From positions 1 through 15,161 of the forward strand of contig CAYSLJ010000165.1 in assembly GCA_964431735.1 (NCBI GenBank): DNA of 15,161 nucleotides, written 5' to 3'. Below, one piece after another: positions 7,901 to 13,884 of this stretch. Under the pieces are notes generated by a model, which did no database searches, was not told where the DNA came from, and worked only from the letters and a program-made list of their open reading frames with translations. The stretch comes from CALARM01 sp964431735. GTDB taxonomy: Bacteria; Vulcanimicrobiota; SpSt-956; JAKJGF01. Each line of letters opens with the position of its first letter. Position 1 is the first letter of the stretch. The translations under genes and the position numbers were made by a program.

Positions 7901-8541
7901 TCTGTTCCTATGGCTGTTTTCCCTCTTTCACTTCCCGGTTGAACAGTTCTGGCAAGACCGAAATCGATGAGCATGGCTCTGCCGTCTTCATATTGAAGCA
8001 TTATATTTGAAGGTTTTAAATCTCTGTAAAGAATGGGAGGGTTTTGATTGTGGAGATAATCCAGTACACCTGATACCTGTATGGCAATATCTACAACATC
8101 TGCTTCCGGAAGTCCGGGATCTCCCTCTGCCTCCAGAATTGACTCAAGATCTTCTCCCTGCACATAGTCCATGACAATATAATATCTGTCGTAATCATGG
8201 AAATAATCACTTACGCGGGGCATATTAGGGTGTTTTAATCTTGCAAGAATTTCTGCTTCTTCTTTAAAACGCTGTACTACATACTGTTCTTCCTGAGGTG
8301 AAAATTGTTTGAATAATTCTTTTACAGCTTTGACTATATTTTTCTTTATATCTTTTGCAAGATATACTGCCCCCATTCCACCTGCTTTAATGAGTTTTGT
8401 AATACGATATCTATAATGAATCAATGTTCCTGATGCCAGAGCTCCATCACTGGCAAATCTGGTTAGAGCTGTATCACATATATGACATTTTTTTGAATCA
8501 TCAGGGTTAGATGTTCCACATGTAGGACAATAGGTTGCCAT
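4987..8541 (-). CDS. Zinc-ribbon Ser/Thr protein kinase with giant HEAT-repeat scaffold
   Basis: An 1184-residue cytosolic protein with no TM helix. Zinc ribbon: C5, C8, C19, C22. Hanks-type kinase about 40-300: AGGMGAVY loop at 53-60; K74 (AVK); alphaC E95; catalytic YRDLKPSN at 172-179 with D174 and N179 (Y replaces H of HRD); DFG at 193-195; PPEQY at 218-222; all catalytic residues are present, so it is probably active. An acidic linker (about 315-340) and three near-repeats of KPALQVGKPAAA (about 368-402) follow. Residues 413-1184 are HEAT/PBS-lyase-type repeats in four blocks with AYA(I/L)GN(I/L)G at Tyr527, 723, 915 and 1111. HEAT solenoids bind proteins; here they may present substrates to the kinase. 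ATG at 8539-8541 has AAGGAGAT upstream. First gene of the minus-strand block. Confidence 0.9.
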   Translation of the reverse strand: MATYCPTCGTSNPDDSKKCHICDTALTRFASDGALASGTLIHYRYRITKLIKAGGMGAVYLAKDIKKNIVKAVKELFKQFSPQEEQYVVQRFKEEAEILARLKHPNMPRVSDYFHDYDRYYIVMDYVQGEDLESILEAEGDPGLPEADVVDIAIQVSGVLDYLHNQNPPILYRDLKPSNIMLQYEDGRAMLIDFGLARTVQPGSERGKTAIGTEGYSPPEQYMGNPEVRSDIYALGATMHHLLTGEFPAVPFQFSYVRDLNPDISEEIEAIVMKAVEIEAKDRFSSAKEMQEAILEVYPDGVKRLDYLKTINLEEEEPVEEKETIQVSPREDIVEFIEEEVSPAVPQQTDVSVNKISPEIIHQQAVKKPVLQVGKPAAAKPALQVGKPVAAKPALQVGKPAIEKSGIQLKENKFMSLIKQLESTNISERINAIEELGEMKDRRAISFLLELLEYNEESTTRAIIKAMGTIKDNSTVPVLIKYISSCDPIAKQYAAMALGEIKDGSALNPLIKSLNDHDEGVRASSAYALGNIGKKEAIEPLIKLYIKDTDQEVRIRSAESIAQIDGRDLSSLIEIAEEEEEDTRKDVILMYFSGYSAGPSAPAQQIPGKYNKYIHMLESKDQSMRLDGINLLVQTGDPQAASILVNYINDTDEAIAVDSLKAVVGMKQSNTLEAIIKLLDTPRPILRQWAVWGAGEFRDRRATNALLNLLSHKDPGTRATAAYAIGNIGDKKALSSLIRIIIEDSDTDVRKNAAESVLQLKENVTIPGFIDMAIDGNSEKRKSFIMAYFGEETGDETEEYISDINKYLSDLQSTNPRARADACRALGNSKVPEAIPYLIETLKDEDENVCRAAGYALSRYEEAVEPLISLLYNADEHELQMAIWILGELKAIKALPEIINILAHDLPDIRQNAAYAIGNIGDRNAIEPLIGCIIKDNNKEVRIYAAEALKKIENTKNIEKILKVAKSDDELLRENIVKAVYPEGTLQRSGSDYREEEIFPEEESLNDRNPDMRKDAILVMAEKYKARAISSIIPKLRDPDETVRDTTIRAIVEINDPVAVEHLIECLRDHSPLVQQRAAWALGEFKDKKAMSGLLGLLSSRDGAVRATAAYALGNLGDERSVEPLCNTMLNDADPDVRKYSAESLGQIGDKRASNSLLLALKKEQDIETRKIISKVFSSLKFKK
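7341..7440 (-). repeat. 36-bp tandem repeat in the kinase linker
   Basis: CAGGTTTCCCGACCTGTAGA recurs at 7341, 7377 and 7413 (third copy slightly diverged), period 36 bp, encoding the 12-residue KPALQVGKPAAA unit. It probably forms a flexible Pro/Ala/Lys linker between kinase and HEAT scaffold. Confidence 0.85.
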
Positions 8542-8762
8542 AAAGATCTCCTTATGATTCTTTAATTACTAATTAAATATACTTCAATTTGATTGCAGAA
8601 AATCCTTCTAAATAAATCAGAAAGAATTTACAAAAGTTATATATATATAAGCAGAATTATGTTATAGTATCAGTGAAATATATGACATTTTTAAAATATG
8701 ACAGTATTTGTATTTTCATGGAAAGTGATAGTTACTTTCATAACAATCTATAATTAATAACC

Positions 8763-8807
8763 TCGTAATGCGTGATGCGGAGAAATATAACCCATTACGC
8801 ATTACGA
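8763..8807. repeat. Heptamer hairpin (15-bp stem)
   Basis: TCGTAATGCGTGATG (8763-8777) pairs with CATTACGCATTACGA (8793-8807) through 15 bp, including one G-T pair, around a 15-nt loop. The arms have 7-bp periodicity (CGTAATG CGTGATG) and belong to the same sequence family as the arrays at 3411-3437 and 11442-11471. Confidence 0.65.
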
Positions 8808-8836
8808 TTTATCTAAACTATGAAATACACTAATAT
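8808..8836 (+). promoter_or_regulatory. Candidate promoter of the FAD-dehydrogenase gene
   Basis: TTTATC (8808-8813), 17-nt spacer, TAATAT (8831-8836). Transcription would begin at or next to the ATG at 8843, which matches the absence of any ribosome site. The -35 match is weak. Confidence 0.3.
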
Positions 8837-8842
8837 TCGATT

Positions 8843-10369
8843 ATGTGCCCTGTAATAAATTTACGTTTTAAAATAACAGAAAAAATGGATATTACTGCTT
8901 CCATAGCGAAGGTTCTTAATATACCGGTATCTGATATATTAAGTTATGAAATCCTCAGAAAATCCATAGATGCACGTAAAAAAAATATGGTTTATTTTGA
9001 TTTTTCTGTTAAAGTATATTTGGAAAAGAGAGAAAAAGAAGAACACCATTTAAATACAGATAGTCAGGATATAATAAGGAAAAGGAAACATACCTTGAAT
9101 CCTGTAATAGCAGGTACCGGACCTGCCGGATTATTTTCCGCTCTGACTCTGGTAAAAAAGGGATATAAGCCTTTAATTATAGAGAGAGGGAAGAAGATAG
9201 TTCACAGGATAAAAGATGTGGAGAAACTCTGGAAAGATGGTATATTAAACCAGGATTCCAATGTGCAATTCGGAGAGGGAGGAGCAGGAACTTTTTCCGA
9301 CGGAAAATTGACATGCAGAAAAAAAGAGGGACTTATAAAAGAAATATTAAAAATTTTTGTTCATTTCGGTGCTCCAGAAGAAATTTTATATGAAAGTAAA
9401 CCCCACGTAGGAACTGATCTTATCAGAAAAGTTATTACGAATATGAGAAAATCACTTGAGGAACAAGGTGCAAAATTTCTTTTTTCCACAAAACTGGAAG
9501 GTATATCTGTAAAGGGAGGTAATCTTGCAGGAGTAAAAATTTCCGGTACTAGCTGTGATACTGATGCACTGATTCTTACTATCGGCCACAGTGCAAGAGA
9601 TACCTTTGAATTACTGGAAAAAACAGGGCTTTCCATGGAACCGAAAGATTTTGCTATCGGATTAAGAATTGAACATGACCAGGATCTGATAAACAGAAAC
9701 CAGTATGGAGCATTTTTTGCTGACCCCCTGCTCCCGCCTGCAGATTATATGTTGAAATATAATGATCTGAAATCGGGAAGAAGTGTTTATTCCTTCTGTA
9801 TGTGTCCCGGAGGAGAGATAATCTGTGCTGCTTCTGAACCGGAAGGACTCGTAGTAAACGGTATGAGTAATTATCTCAGAAACAGCGGGAAAGCAAACTC
9901 TGCCATTGTTGTTACAGTAAAGGCAAAAGATTTTTATTCTTCTTCCGTTCTTGATGGTATGGAATTTCAGAGAAAATATGAAAAAATGGCTTTTTTTGCA
10001 GGAGGCGGTAATTATTTTGCACCGGCACAGACCACCCGGTCTTTTCTTGGTCTCAGGGAAACGTATGATTGCAGAGCAAGTTATTTACCAGGTGTAAATG
10101 TTGTGCAATTGAAAGAATATCTTCCTGAATTTTTATATATGCCTCTGAGAAGGGGACTGGAAGATTTCTGTAAAAAAATAAAAGGCTTTGAGAAATCAAT
10201 ACTGATAGGTATAGAAACAAGGACTTCCTCTCCTGTAAGGATTTTGAGAAATGATACCAGAGAGTCTCCGAATGTGTTCGGACTTTATCCTGCAGGAGAA
10301 GGGGCAGGTTATGCCGGAGGAATAATAAGTTCTTCTCTGGATGGAATGAAAACAGGAGAGGTTTTTTAA
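8843..10369 (+). CDS. FAD-dependent dehydrogenase, COG2509 type
   Basis: A 508-residue protein matching a widespread uncharacterised flavoprotein family. The N-terminal domain (about 1-60) includes ILRKSIDARKK. The FAD-binding Rossmann fold has GTGPAGLFSA at 91-100 and acidic E114 ending the second strand (LIIERG). Family blocks QFGEGGAGTFSDGKL at 142-156 and KPHVGTDLIRK at 186-196 follow. The C-terminal GYAGGI motif is near the end. The family presumably carries out a redox reaction with bound FAD; the substrate is unknown. It is cytosolic, with no signal peptide. ATG at 8843 is the only good start after an in-frame stop and has no ribosome site. It is monocistronic and ends 7 bp from the convergent lipoprotein gene. 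Confidence 0.85.
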   Translation: MCPVINLRFKITEKMDITASIAKVLNIPVSDILSYEILRKSIDARKKNMVYFDFSVKVYLEKREKEEHHLNTDSQDIIRKRKHTLNPVIAGTGPAGLFSALTLVKKGYKPLIIERGKKIVHRIKDVEKLWKDGILNQDSNVQFGEGGAGTFSDGKLTCRKKEGLIKEILKIFVHFGAPEEILYESKPHVGTDLIRKVITNMRKSLEEQGAKFLFSTKLEGISVKGGNLAGVKISGTSCDTDALILTIGHSARDTFELLEKTGLSMEPKDFAIGLRIEHDQDLINRNQYGAFFADPLLPPADYMLKYNDLKSGRSVYSFCMCPGGEIICAASEPEGLVVNGMSNYLRNSGKANSAIVVTVKAKDFYSSSVLDGMEFQRKYEKMAFFAGGGNYFAPAQTTRSFLGLRETYDCRASYLPGVNVVQLKEYLPEFLYMPLRRGLEDFCKKIKGFEKSILIGIETRTSSPVRILRNDTRESPNVFGLYPAGEGAGYAGGIISSSLDGMKTGEVF

Positions 10370-10376
10370 CTTTCTA

Positions 10377-11180
10377 TCAGGGACTGGGCGGTTGACTGCT
10401 GTAGCTTTCCAGTATTCTTGTTATTTCGCTCTTTTCATCTATTTCAGGTTTCTCTATTGATTTTACTCTTATGAAGAGTCTTGTTTCTACAATACCTATA
10501 TTGGGAGCATACCAGTAGGATATAATGCCTTCTACATCTGATAATCCGGCACCTGTTATATTCAATTTTTCTTTTGCAGTAAAATCAGCTCTTACACAGT
10601 GTATGAATGTTCCTGCAGGACTGTTGACCACATCCGATACAGTGGAAATTTTATTTATTCCTTTTATTTTTACATAAAAATCACTTCCGTCAAAAGGAAT
10701 ATCTGTAGTCCAGGAAGAATTGGTTTCCAGAGGAAAAATAAGAAGTTTTGCGTCAAAAGAGTGTTCTTCATGTTTTTGTTCATCTTTAAAACCGTACCAT
10801 AGAAAAAAGGAGTTATTGTTATTAAGATAATATTCCATCCTGTTAATAACAGAAGAATTATCCTTATCTTCTCTTTTTACTGATATATAGTTCTGTGTAT
10901 TTCCCGGATTTCTGTTGTTTTCCATAACAGTCCATCTTTCCAGATAAGATGAGTCACATATTATACGGTTATAATGATAGGAAAACTTGTTTTCTCTATA
11001 TCTATAAGTCCAGTTTCTCCCTGTTTGAACAGGAAAGAGACAACTCAATGTGAGTTCATCGGGATTTGCTTTAGAGCCGGGATTTAAAGCAGGAAGTACC
11101 GGTTCGCCTGAATTCATACAGGAAACTGATATTATTAAAATTATTGCAGAAAAAATATATAAAATATTTCTTTTATTCAT
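10377..11180 (-). CDS. Putative outer-membrane/periplasmic lipoprotein
   Basis: A 267-residue protein with a lipoprotein signal peptide: basic MNKR, a hydrophobic stretch, and a lipobox-type ISVSC with the acylated Cys at 21. The mature part is rich in aromatic, Asn and beta-forming residues (YYLNNNNSFFLWYGF). It carries motifs typical of periplasmic beta-structured proteins: FPVQTGRNWTYRYRENK near the start of the mature protein and VVNSPAGTFIHCVR, then YWYAPNIGIVETR, in the C-terminal half. That pattern (width-measured text followed by 'prior treatment of a field') is common in uncharacterised secreted proteins, but I cannot name a family. ATG at 11178-11180 is preferred over GTG at 11198 because a strong promoter lies between them. 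It is convergent with the FAD gene. Confidence 0.7.
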   Translation of the reverse strand: MNKRNILYIFSAIILIISVSCMNSGEPVLPALNPGSKANPDELTLSCLFPVQTGRNWTYRYRENKFSYHYNRIICDSSYLERWTVMENNRNPGNTQNYISVKREDKDNSSVINRMEYYLNNNNSFFLWYGFKDEQKHEEHSFDAKLLIFPLETNSSWTTDIPFDGSDFYVKIKGINKISTVSDVVNSPAGTFIHCVRADFTAKEKLNITGAGLSDVEGIISYWYAPNIGIVETRLFIRVKSIEKPEIDEKSEITRILESYSSQPPSP

Positions 11181-11189
11181 AGTATAAAT

Positions 11190-11218
11190 ATTATACACTT
11201 AAATGTTGTTAAAAGCAA
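11190..11218 (-). promoter_or_regulatory. Strong sigma-70-type promoter, probably leaderless
   Basis: On the minus strand TTGCTT (11218-11213), a 17-nt spacer and a perfect TATAAT (11195-11190). Transcription should start near 11183, about 3 nt before the ATG at 11180, and no ribosome site exists. This predicts a nearly leaderless mRNA. Confidence 0.65.
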
Positions 11219-11311
11219 GATAATCATTACATGTGTCGAATATAATTGAATATTGAAAAAAATCATTGTATAATTATAGTTAGTTTCATAATTTATTAGA
11301 ATTTTATATGA

Positions 11312-11384
11312 GAATCGTAATGCATAAAGCGTGACGGGAGGAACAAATTCTCATAATTCGTTGTGACCGAACCGGTCATAATTG
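11312..11384 (-). repeat. Dispersed intergenic element A, copy 2
   Basis: On the minus strand it aligns with 3371-3443: a TGACC...GGTCA palindrome, GGTCACAACGAA, ATGAGAA, TTCCTCCCGTCACGC and TTTATGCATTACGATT. It is separated from copy 1 by about 8 kb and has the opposite orientation. Confidence 0.6.
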
Positions 11385-11391
11385 TTAGTTA

Positions 11392-11513
11392 GGACTGCAG
11401 GAAAAATAACTCCGGCAAATTGTTAGAACAATTATTGGCCTCGCGTCACGCGTTACGCGTTACGCGTCACGATATAAACTGTAACTATGATGTAGTTATT
11501 TCCTGACAGTTCC
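11392..11513. repeat. Composite inverted repeat enclosing a 7-bp tandem array
   Basis: Outer arms GGACTGCAGGAAAAATAACT (11392-11411) and the reverse complement of 11494-11513 (GGAACTGTCAGGAAATAACT) match apart from small indels. Inside are four heptamers, CGCGTCA CGCGTTA CGCGTTA CGCGTCA (11442-11469), giving three ACGCGT palindromes exactly 7 bp apart. Confidence 0.65.
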
Positions 11514-11524
11514 TTAGTGTGAAT

Positions 11525-11582
11525 GGTGAGCAGTGAGTATAAATGTACTTTCCCATTTACTCTTCACTACTTACTTTTCACT
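11525..11582. repeat. Degenerate 7-bp repeats of GTGAG/TTCACT type
   Basis: GGTGAGC AGTGAGT at 11525-11538 is partly complementary to TTTACTC TTCACTA CTTACTT TTCACTA at 11555-11582. The spacing is close to 7 bp throughout. It resembles the GTTCACT pair at 353-366. Confidence 0.45.
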
Positions 11583-11663
11583 AATTTTTAATGGTGTAAA
11601 ATAAAGATTTAGATAAAAATTGTAGAGAGACAATTTATTTAAATAATTTAAGAGGTGAGAATT

Positions 11664-11969
11664 ATGCCTCTCAATGATATACCTGAAGCTTTTAAAGTAG
11701 AAGTTTGTAATTTTATAGATGAACTTGAACTCTGGATGCCTTTAATACGATTATTACTTATGACAGACAGTGAATTTGAAAGCTTCTGGATGTCTTTTTC
11801 CACATTACATAAAGAGAAAAAGATCTATACTCAGGAAGTTGTAGATAGAATGAAGAAGATAATAATAAAATTAAGAACAGAGAAAGATGAAAGATATAAC
11901 TTGAGCGACAGGGAACTTCGTGAATTACTCAGCTTTTCTGCATCACAGAAGTTTATCTCTCAGGTTTAA
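11664..11969 (+). CDS. Small unrecognised protein, first gene of the DUF1786 operon
   Basis: A 101-residue cytosolic protein, probably all helical, with no signal peptide or clear TM helix. It has an amphipathic hydrophobic part (about residues 10-35, VCNFIDELELWMPLIRLLLM) and a charged Lys/Glu/Arg-rich C-terminal half (RMKKIIIKLRTEKDERY). I recognise no family. The start ATG at 11664 is chosen because AGAGGTGAG lies 4-5 nt upstream; the in-frame GTG at 11655 is inside that site. Its TAA overlaps the ribosome site of the next gene, so the two are probably co-translated and may act together. Confidence 0.7.
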   Translation: MPLNDIPEAFKVEVCNFIDELELWMPLIRLLLMTDSEFESFWMSFSTLHKEKKIYTQEVVDRMKKIIIKLRTEKDERYNLSDRELRELLSFSASQKFISQV

Positions 11970-11982
11970 GGAGCTGGTCATT

Positions 11983-12750
11983 GTGGGTCAGAGTGAAAAT
12001 AAAGGAGGAGATTTCTATAAAAGGGCTATTGTGAAACCTTTTGCTCTTCATCAGGAAGAAAAATTTCGAATTTTTCAAATTCTCTGTCCCCTGGCTCAGA
12101 AACTTAAAGTCACAGGAAAAGAGATAAAGAAGTATCGTGCCAGGGAAGATTTGTTTGATATTGATCCCATGGAAGATGATATTTTTGCTGACAATATAGT
12201 AGATTTTGACGGTCCTTCTCCGTGGATTGACAGAGATTTTGCTTTTCAGCTTGCCTATGAGATGGATGATCTTAAATCTTTAAAATGGTATGAACGTACT
12301 GTCGACAGGTGTGACAGGGTTGGAGAAAGACAGATACTCCTCAGAGCAAGAGGAGAGATCCTGGAAATGGAAAACAGTGAAGAAAAACCAAAGAATAAAG
12401 GTGCTCTATTCCTGCAAAAGGTAAGAATCTACGGAGAGGAAAGAGGAATAAGTCTTGGTGATTATAAAAGTGCTCTTAATAATGATTCTGTCTTTGAAAA
12501 GAGGGAAATTCTTAAGAGAAAAAGGGAAGATGTGAATAAATTTGCTGAAGAAATAAAATCTACTATGACAGTTGAAGAGTTATGTCATTATTATGAAAAA
12601 ACACTCAGGCGCATAAAAAAAGAATGCGGAACTTTTTTTAAAGATCATGGTGTCGATATACCATCTTATATGATAAATTCTTATATGAATAGGATTATAG
12701 GAGAAGATTACGGCCGTTATATACCGGAAGATAAACGTATGGCTATTTAA
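11983..12750 (+). CDS. Unrecognised cytosolic protein, second gene of the DUF1786 operon
   Basis: A 255-residue soluble, highly charged protein. The N-terminal half reads FYKRAIVKPFALHQEEKF, then a Lys-rich helix, then an acidic patch DIDPMEDDIF. The C-terminal half looks helical (KREILKRKREDVNKFAEEIK) and ends with an aromatic segment. I see no catalytic motif or TM helix and cannot name a family. The start is GTG at 11983-11985, chosen because AAGGAG lies 9 nt upstream directly after the previous stop; an in-frame ATG at 11920 would overlap the previous gene by 50 bp and lacks a site. Stop TAA at 12748-12750 is followed at once by the AGGAG of the next gene. Confidence 0.7.
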   Translation: MGQSENKGGDFYKRAIVKPFALHQEEKFRIFQILCPLAQKLKVTGKEIKKYRAREDLFDIDPMEDDIFADNIVDFDGPSPWIDRDFAFQLAYEMDDLKSLKWYERTVDRCDRVGERQILLRARGEILEMENSEEKPKNKGALFLQKVRIYGEERGISLGDYKSALNNDSVFEKREILKRKREDVNKFAEEIKSTMTVEELCHYYEKTLRRIKKECGTFFKDHGVDIPSYMINSYMNRIIGEDYGRYIPEDKRMAI

Positions 12751-12761
12751 AGGAGATTAAT

Positions 12762-13793
12762 ATGGAATTCAATGAAATACTTGCAATAGATATAGGAGCA
12801 GGAACTCAGGATATACTTATTTACGAGAAAGATAAATATATAGAAAACTGTGTGAAGATGATACTTCCTTCTTACTGTTCTATTATATCTGCCAGAGTAA
12901 AAGAGGCTACGAAAGAAGGAAAAAATATATTTCTCTGCGGTGGTATTATGGGAGGTCATCCCCTGTCATCTTCAGTAAAGAAACATATAAAAGCAGGATA
13001 TAAAGTTTATTCAACGGACATGGCAGCAAAGACCTTTCGCGATAATCTGGAAGAAATAAAAAACTGGGGTATAGAAATTGTTCCTTCCAATCCGGGACAT
13101 TGCATAGAACTGGAATTAATTGACCTTAATCTGGATTTTTTAGCCCTTTCCCTTGCTCATTACGGCATAACATTACCATCTCTTGTATCCATAGCAGTAC
13201 AGGACCATGGAGAATGTATGAATGGGAGTAACAGGAAATTTCGTTTTTCCCACTGGAAAAAGTTCCTTGATAACGGTGGAAATCTCTCAGAACTTATTTA
13301 TAGAGAACCTCCCCCTTATTTTACCCGTATGATTTCTATTAAAAATTCATTGAACTGTGAAACACTCTTTATGGATACAGGGCCTGCCGGTATAATGGGA
13401 GCTTTCTGTGATAAGAAGGTAGAGGAATACAGAGATAAAGGCCTTGTAATTGTAAATATAGGAAATCAGCATGTTATATGTTCAATAGTAAAAGGAGACA
13501 GAATTTTTGCGATACTCGAACATCATTCAAGGGAAATGGATGAAGAGAAGATTCTGGACGTGATAAAAAGATTTAAAGAGAAAAATATAACCGATGAAGA
13601 AGTCTTTGAAGGAAGAGGGCATGGAGTTTGTTTTTCAGTAGATTTAACAGAAGATACTTCTGCCTGGCCTGTTATCATTACAGGTCCTAAAAGACAGCTT
13701 GCCTCCGGAGGAGATTATTATTTTGCCGTTCCTAACGGTGATATGATGCTTACAGGATGTTTCGGTCTGGTGGAAGGAGCGAGAAAGATCTGA
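12762..13793 (+). CDS. DUF1786 family protein (ASKHA-like fold)
   Basis: A 343-residue cytosolic protein. The N-terminal ILAIDIGAGTQDILIYE (6-22) is the phosphate-binding loop signature of the actin/Hsp70/sugar-kinase superfamily as found in DUF1786. Family features follow: ENCVKMILPS, CGGIMGGHPLS at 59-69, an AVQDHGE motif near 168, FMDTGPAGIMGAFCD, and a second GNQHVICS strand-turn. Databases often label the family 'putative pyruvate formate-lyase activating enzyme', but there is no radical-SAM CxxxCxxC motif here, so that name is unsupported. ATP binding is likely and the reaction unknown. ATG at 12762 has AGGAG 6 nt away; it is third in a tight operon. Confidence 0.8.
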   Translation: MEFNEILAIDIGAGTQDILIYEKDKYIENCVKMILPSYCSIISARVKEATKEGKNIFLCGGIMGGHPLSSSVKKHIKAGYKVYSTDMAAKTFRDNLEEIKNWGIEIVPSNPGHCIELELIDLNLDFLALSLAHYGITLPSLVSIAVQDHGECMNGSNRKFRFSHWKKFLDNGGNLSELIYREPPPYFTRMISIKNSLNCETLFMDTGPAGIMGAFCDKKVEEYRDKGLVIVNIGNQHVICSIVKGDRIFAILEHHSREMDEEKILDVIKRFKEKNITDEEVFEGRGHGVCFSVDLTEDTSAWPVIITGPKRQLASGGDYYFAVPNGDMMLTGCFGLVEGARKI

Positions 13794-13816
13794 GAATGTA
13801 AGATGTTCTGTATAAA

Positions 13817-13832
13817 TTTATTATCTAATAAA
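13817..13832. promoter_or_regulatory. AT-rich palindrome upstream of the pseudokinase gene
   Basis: TTTATTATCTAATAAA has two perfect 7-bp arms. It lies in the 91-bp spacer between the DUF1786 and pseudokinase genes. It could be a weak hairpin or a binding site; chance is possible at this AT content. Confidence 0.25.
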
Positions 13833-13844
13833 GTTGTAATAGAA

Positions 13845-13871
13845 GTTTACACGGAATTTATGACATAGTCA
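13845..13871 (-). repeat. 27-bp terminus resembling an IS256-family end, right copy
   Basis: On the minus strand it begins TGACTATGTCATAAATT and ends GTGTAAAC, 24 of 27 identical to 4880-4906. The two copies face each other across about 8.9 kb. The bases just outside them do not match, so no target duplication is visible. Confidence 0.45.
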
Positions 13872-13884
13872 GAATTTTATAATT

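Larger units (their letters stand above)
8542..8842. promoter_or_regulatory. AT-rich divergent intergenic region
   Basis: This 301-bp region separates the divergent kinase and FAD-dehydrogenase genes. It holds the perfect palindrome TTAATTACTAATTAA (8562-8576) 20 nt before the kinase start. A TATATT (8580-8575) just upstream on the minus strand could be a -10. It also holds a TA-repeat palindrome (8637-8650), a GAAAGT/ACTTTC inverted repeat (8721-8739) and the hairpin at 8763-8807. No gene is seen. AT richness makes short palindromes likely by chance. Confidence 0.4.
11219..11650. other. Repeat-rich intergenic region
   Basis: No gene is seen. It contains element A copy 2 (11312-11384), a TGACCG/CGGTCA palindrome within it (11363-11377), an AATTGTT/AACAATT palindrome (11418-11433) and the CGCGTTA heptamer array (11442-11471). 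Outer inverted arms lie at 11392-11411 and 11494-11513, followed by the GTGAG/TTCAC heptamers (11525-11582). AAATTGT-agagag-ACAATTT (11617-11636) lies in the presumed leader of the next gene. Confidence 0.6.

Noticed and set aside
10370..10376. Bidirectional terminator between the convergent FAD and lipoprotein genes
   Set aside because: Only 7 bp separate the stop codons and no stem with a T-run is visible there.
11442..11471. CRISPR array
   Set aside because: The units are 7 bp in direct contact with no spacers, and no cas gene is present.
12762..13793. Pyruvate formate-lyase activating enzyme
   Set aside because: The usual database label for DUF1786, but the radical-SAM cysteine motif is absent and the N-terminus is an ASKHA-type phosphate loop.
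4881..13870. Intact composite transposon between the two 27-bp termini
   Set aside because: No transposase lies inside, and the flanking bases (AAAACCGAT against AGAATTTTA) show no target duplication.
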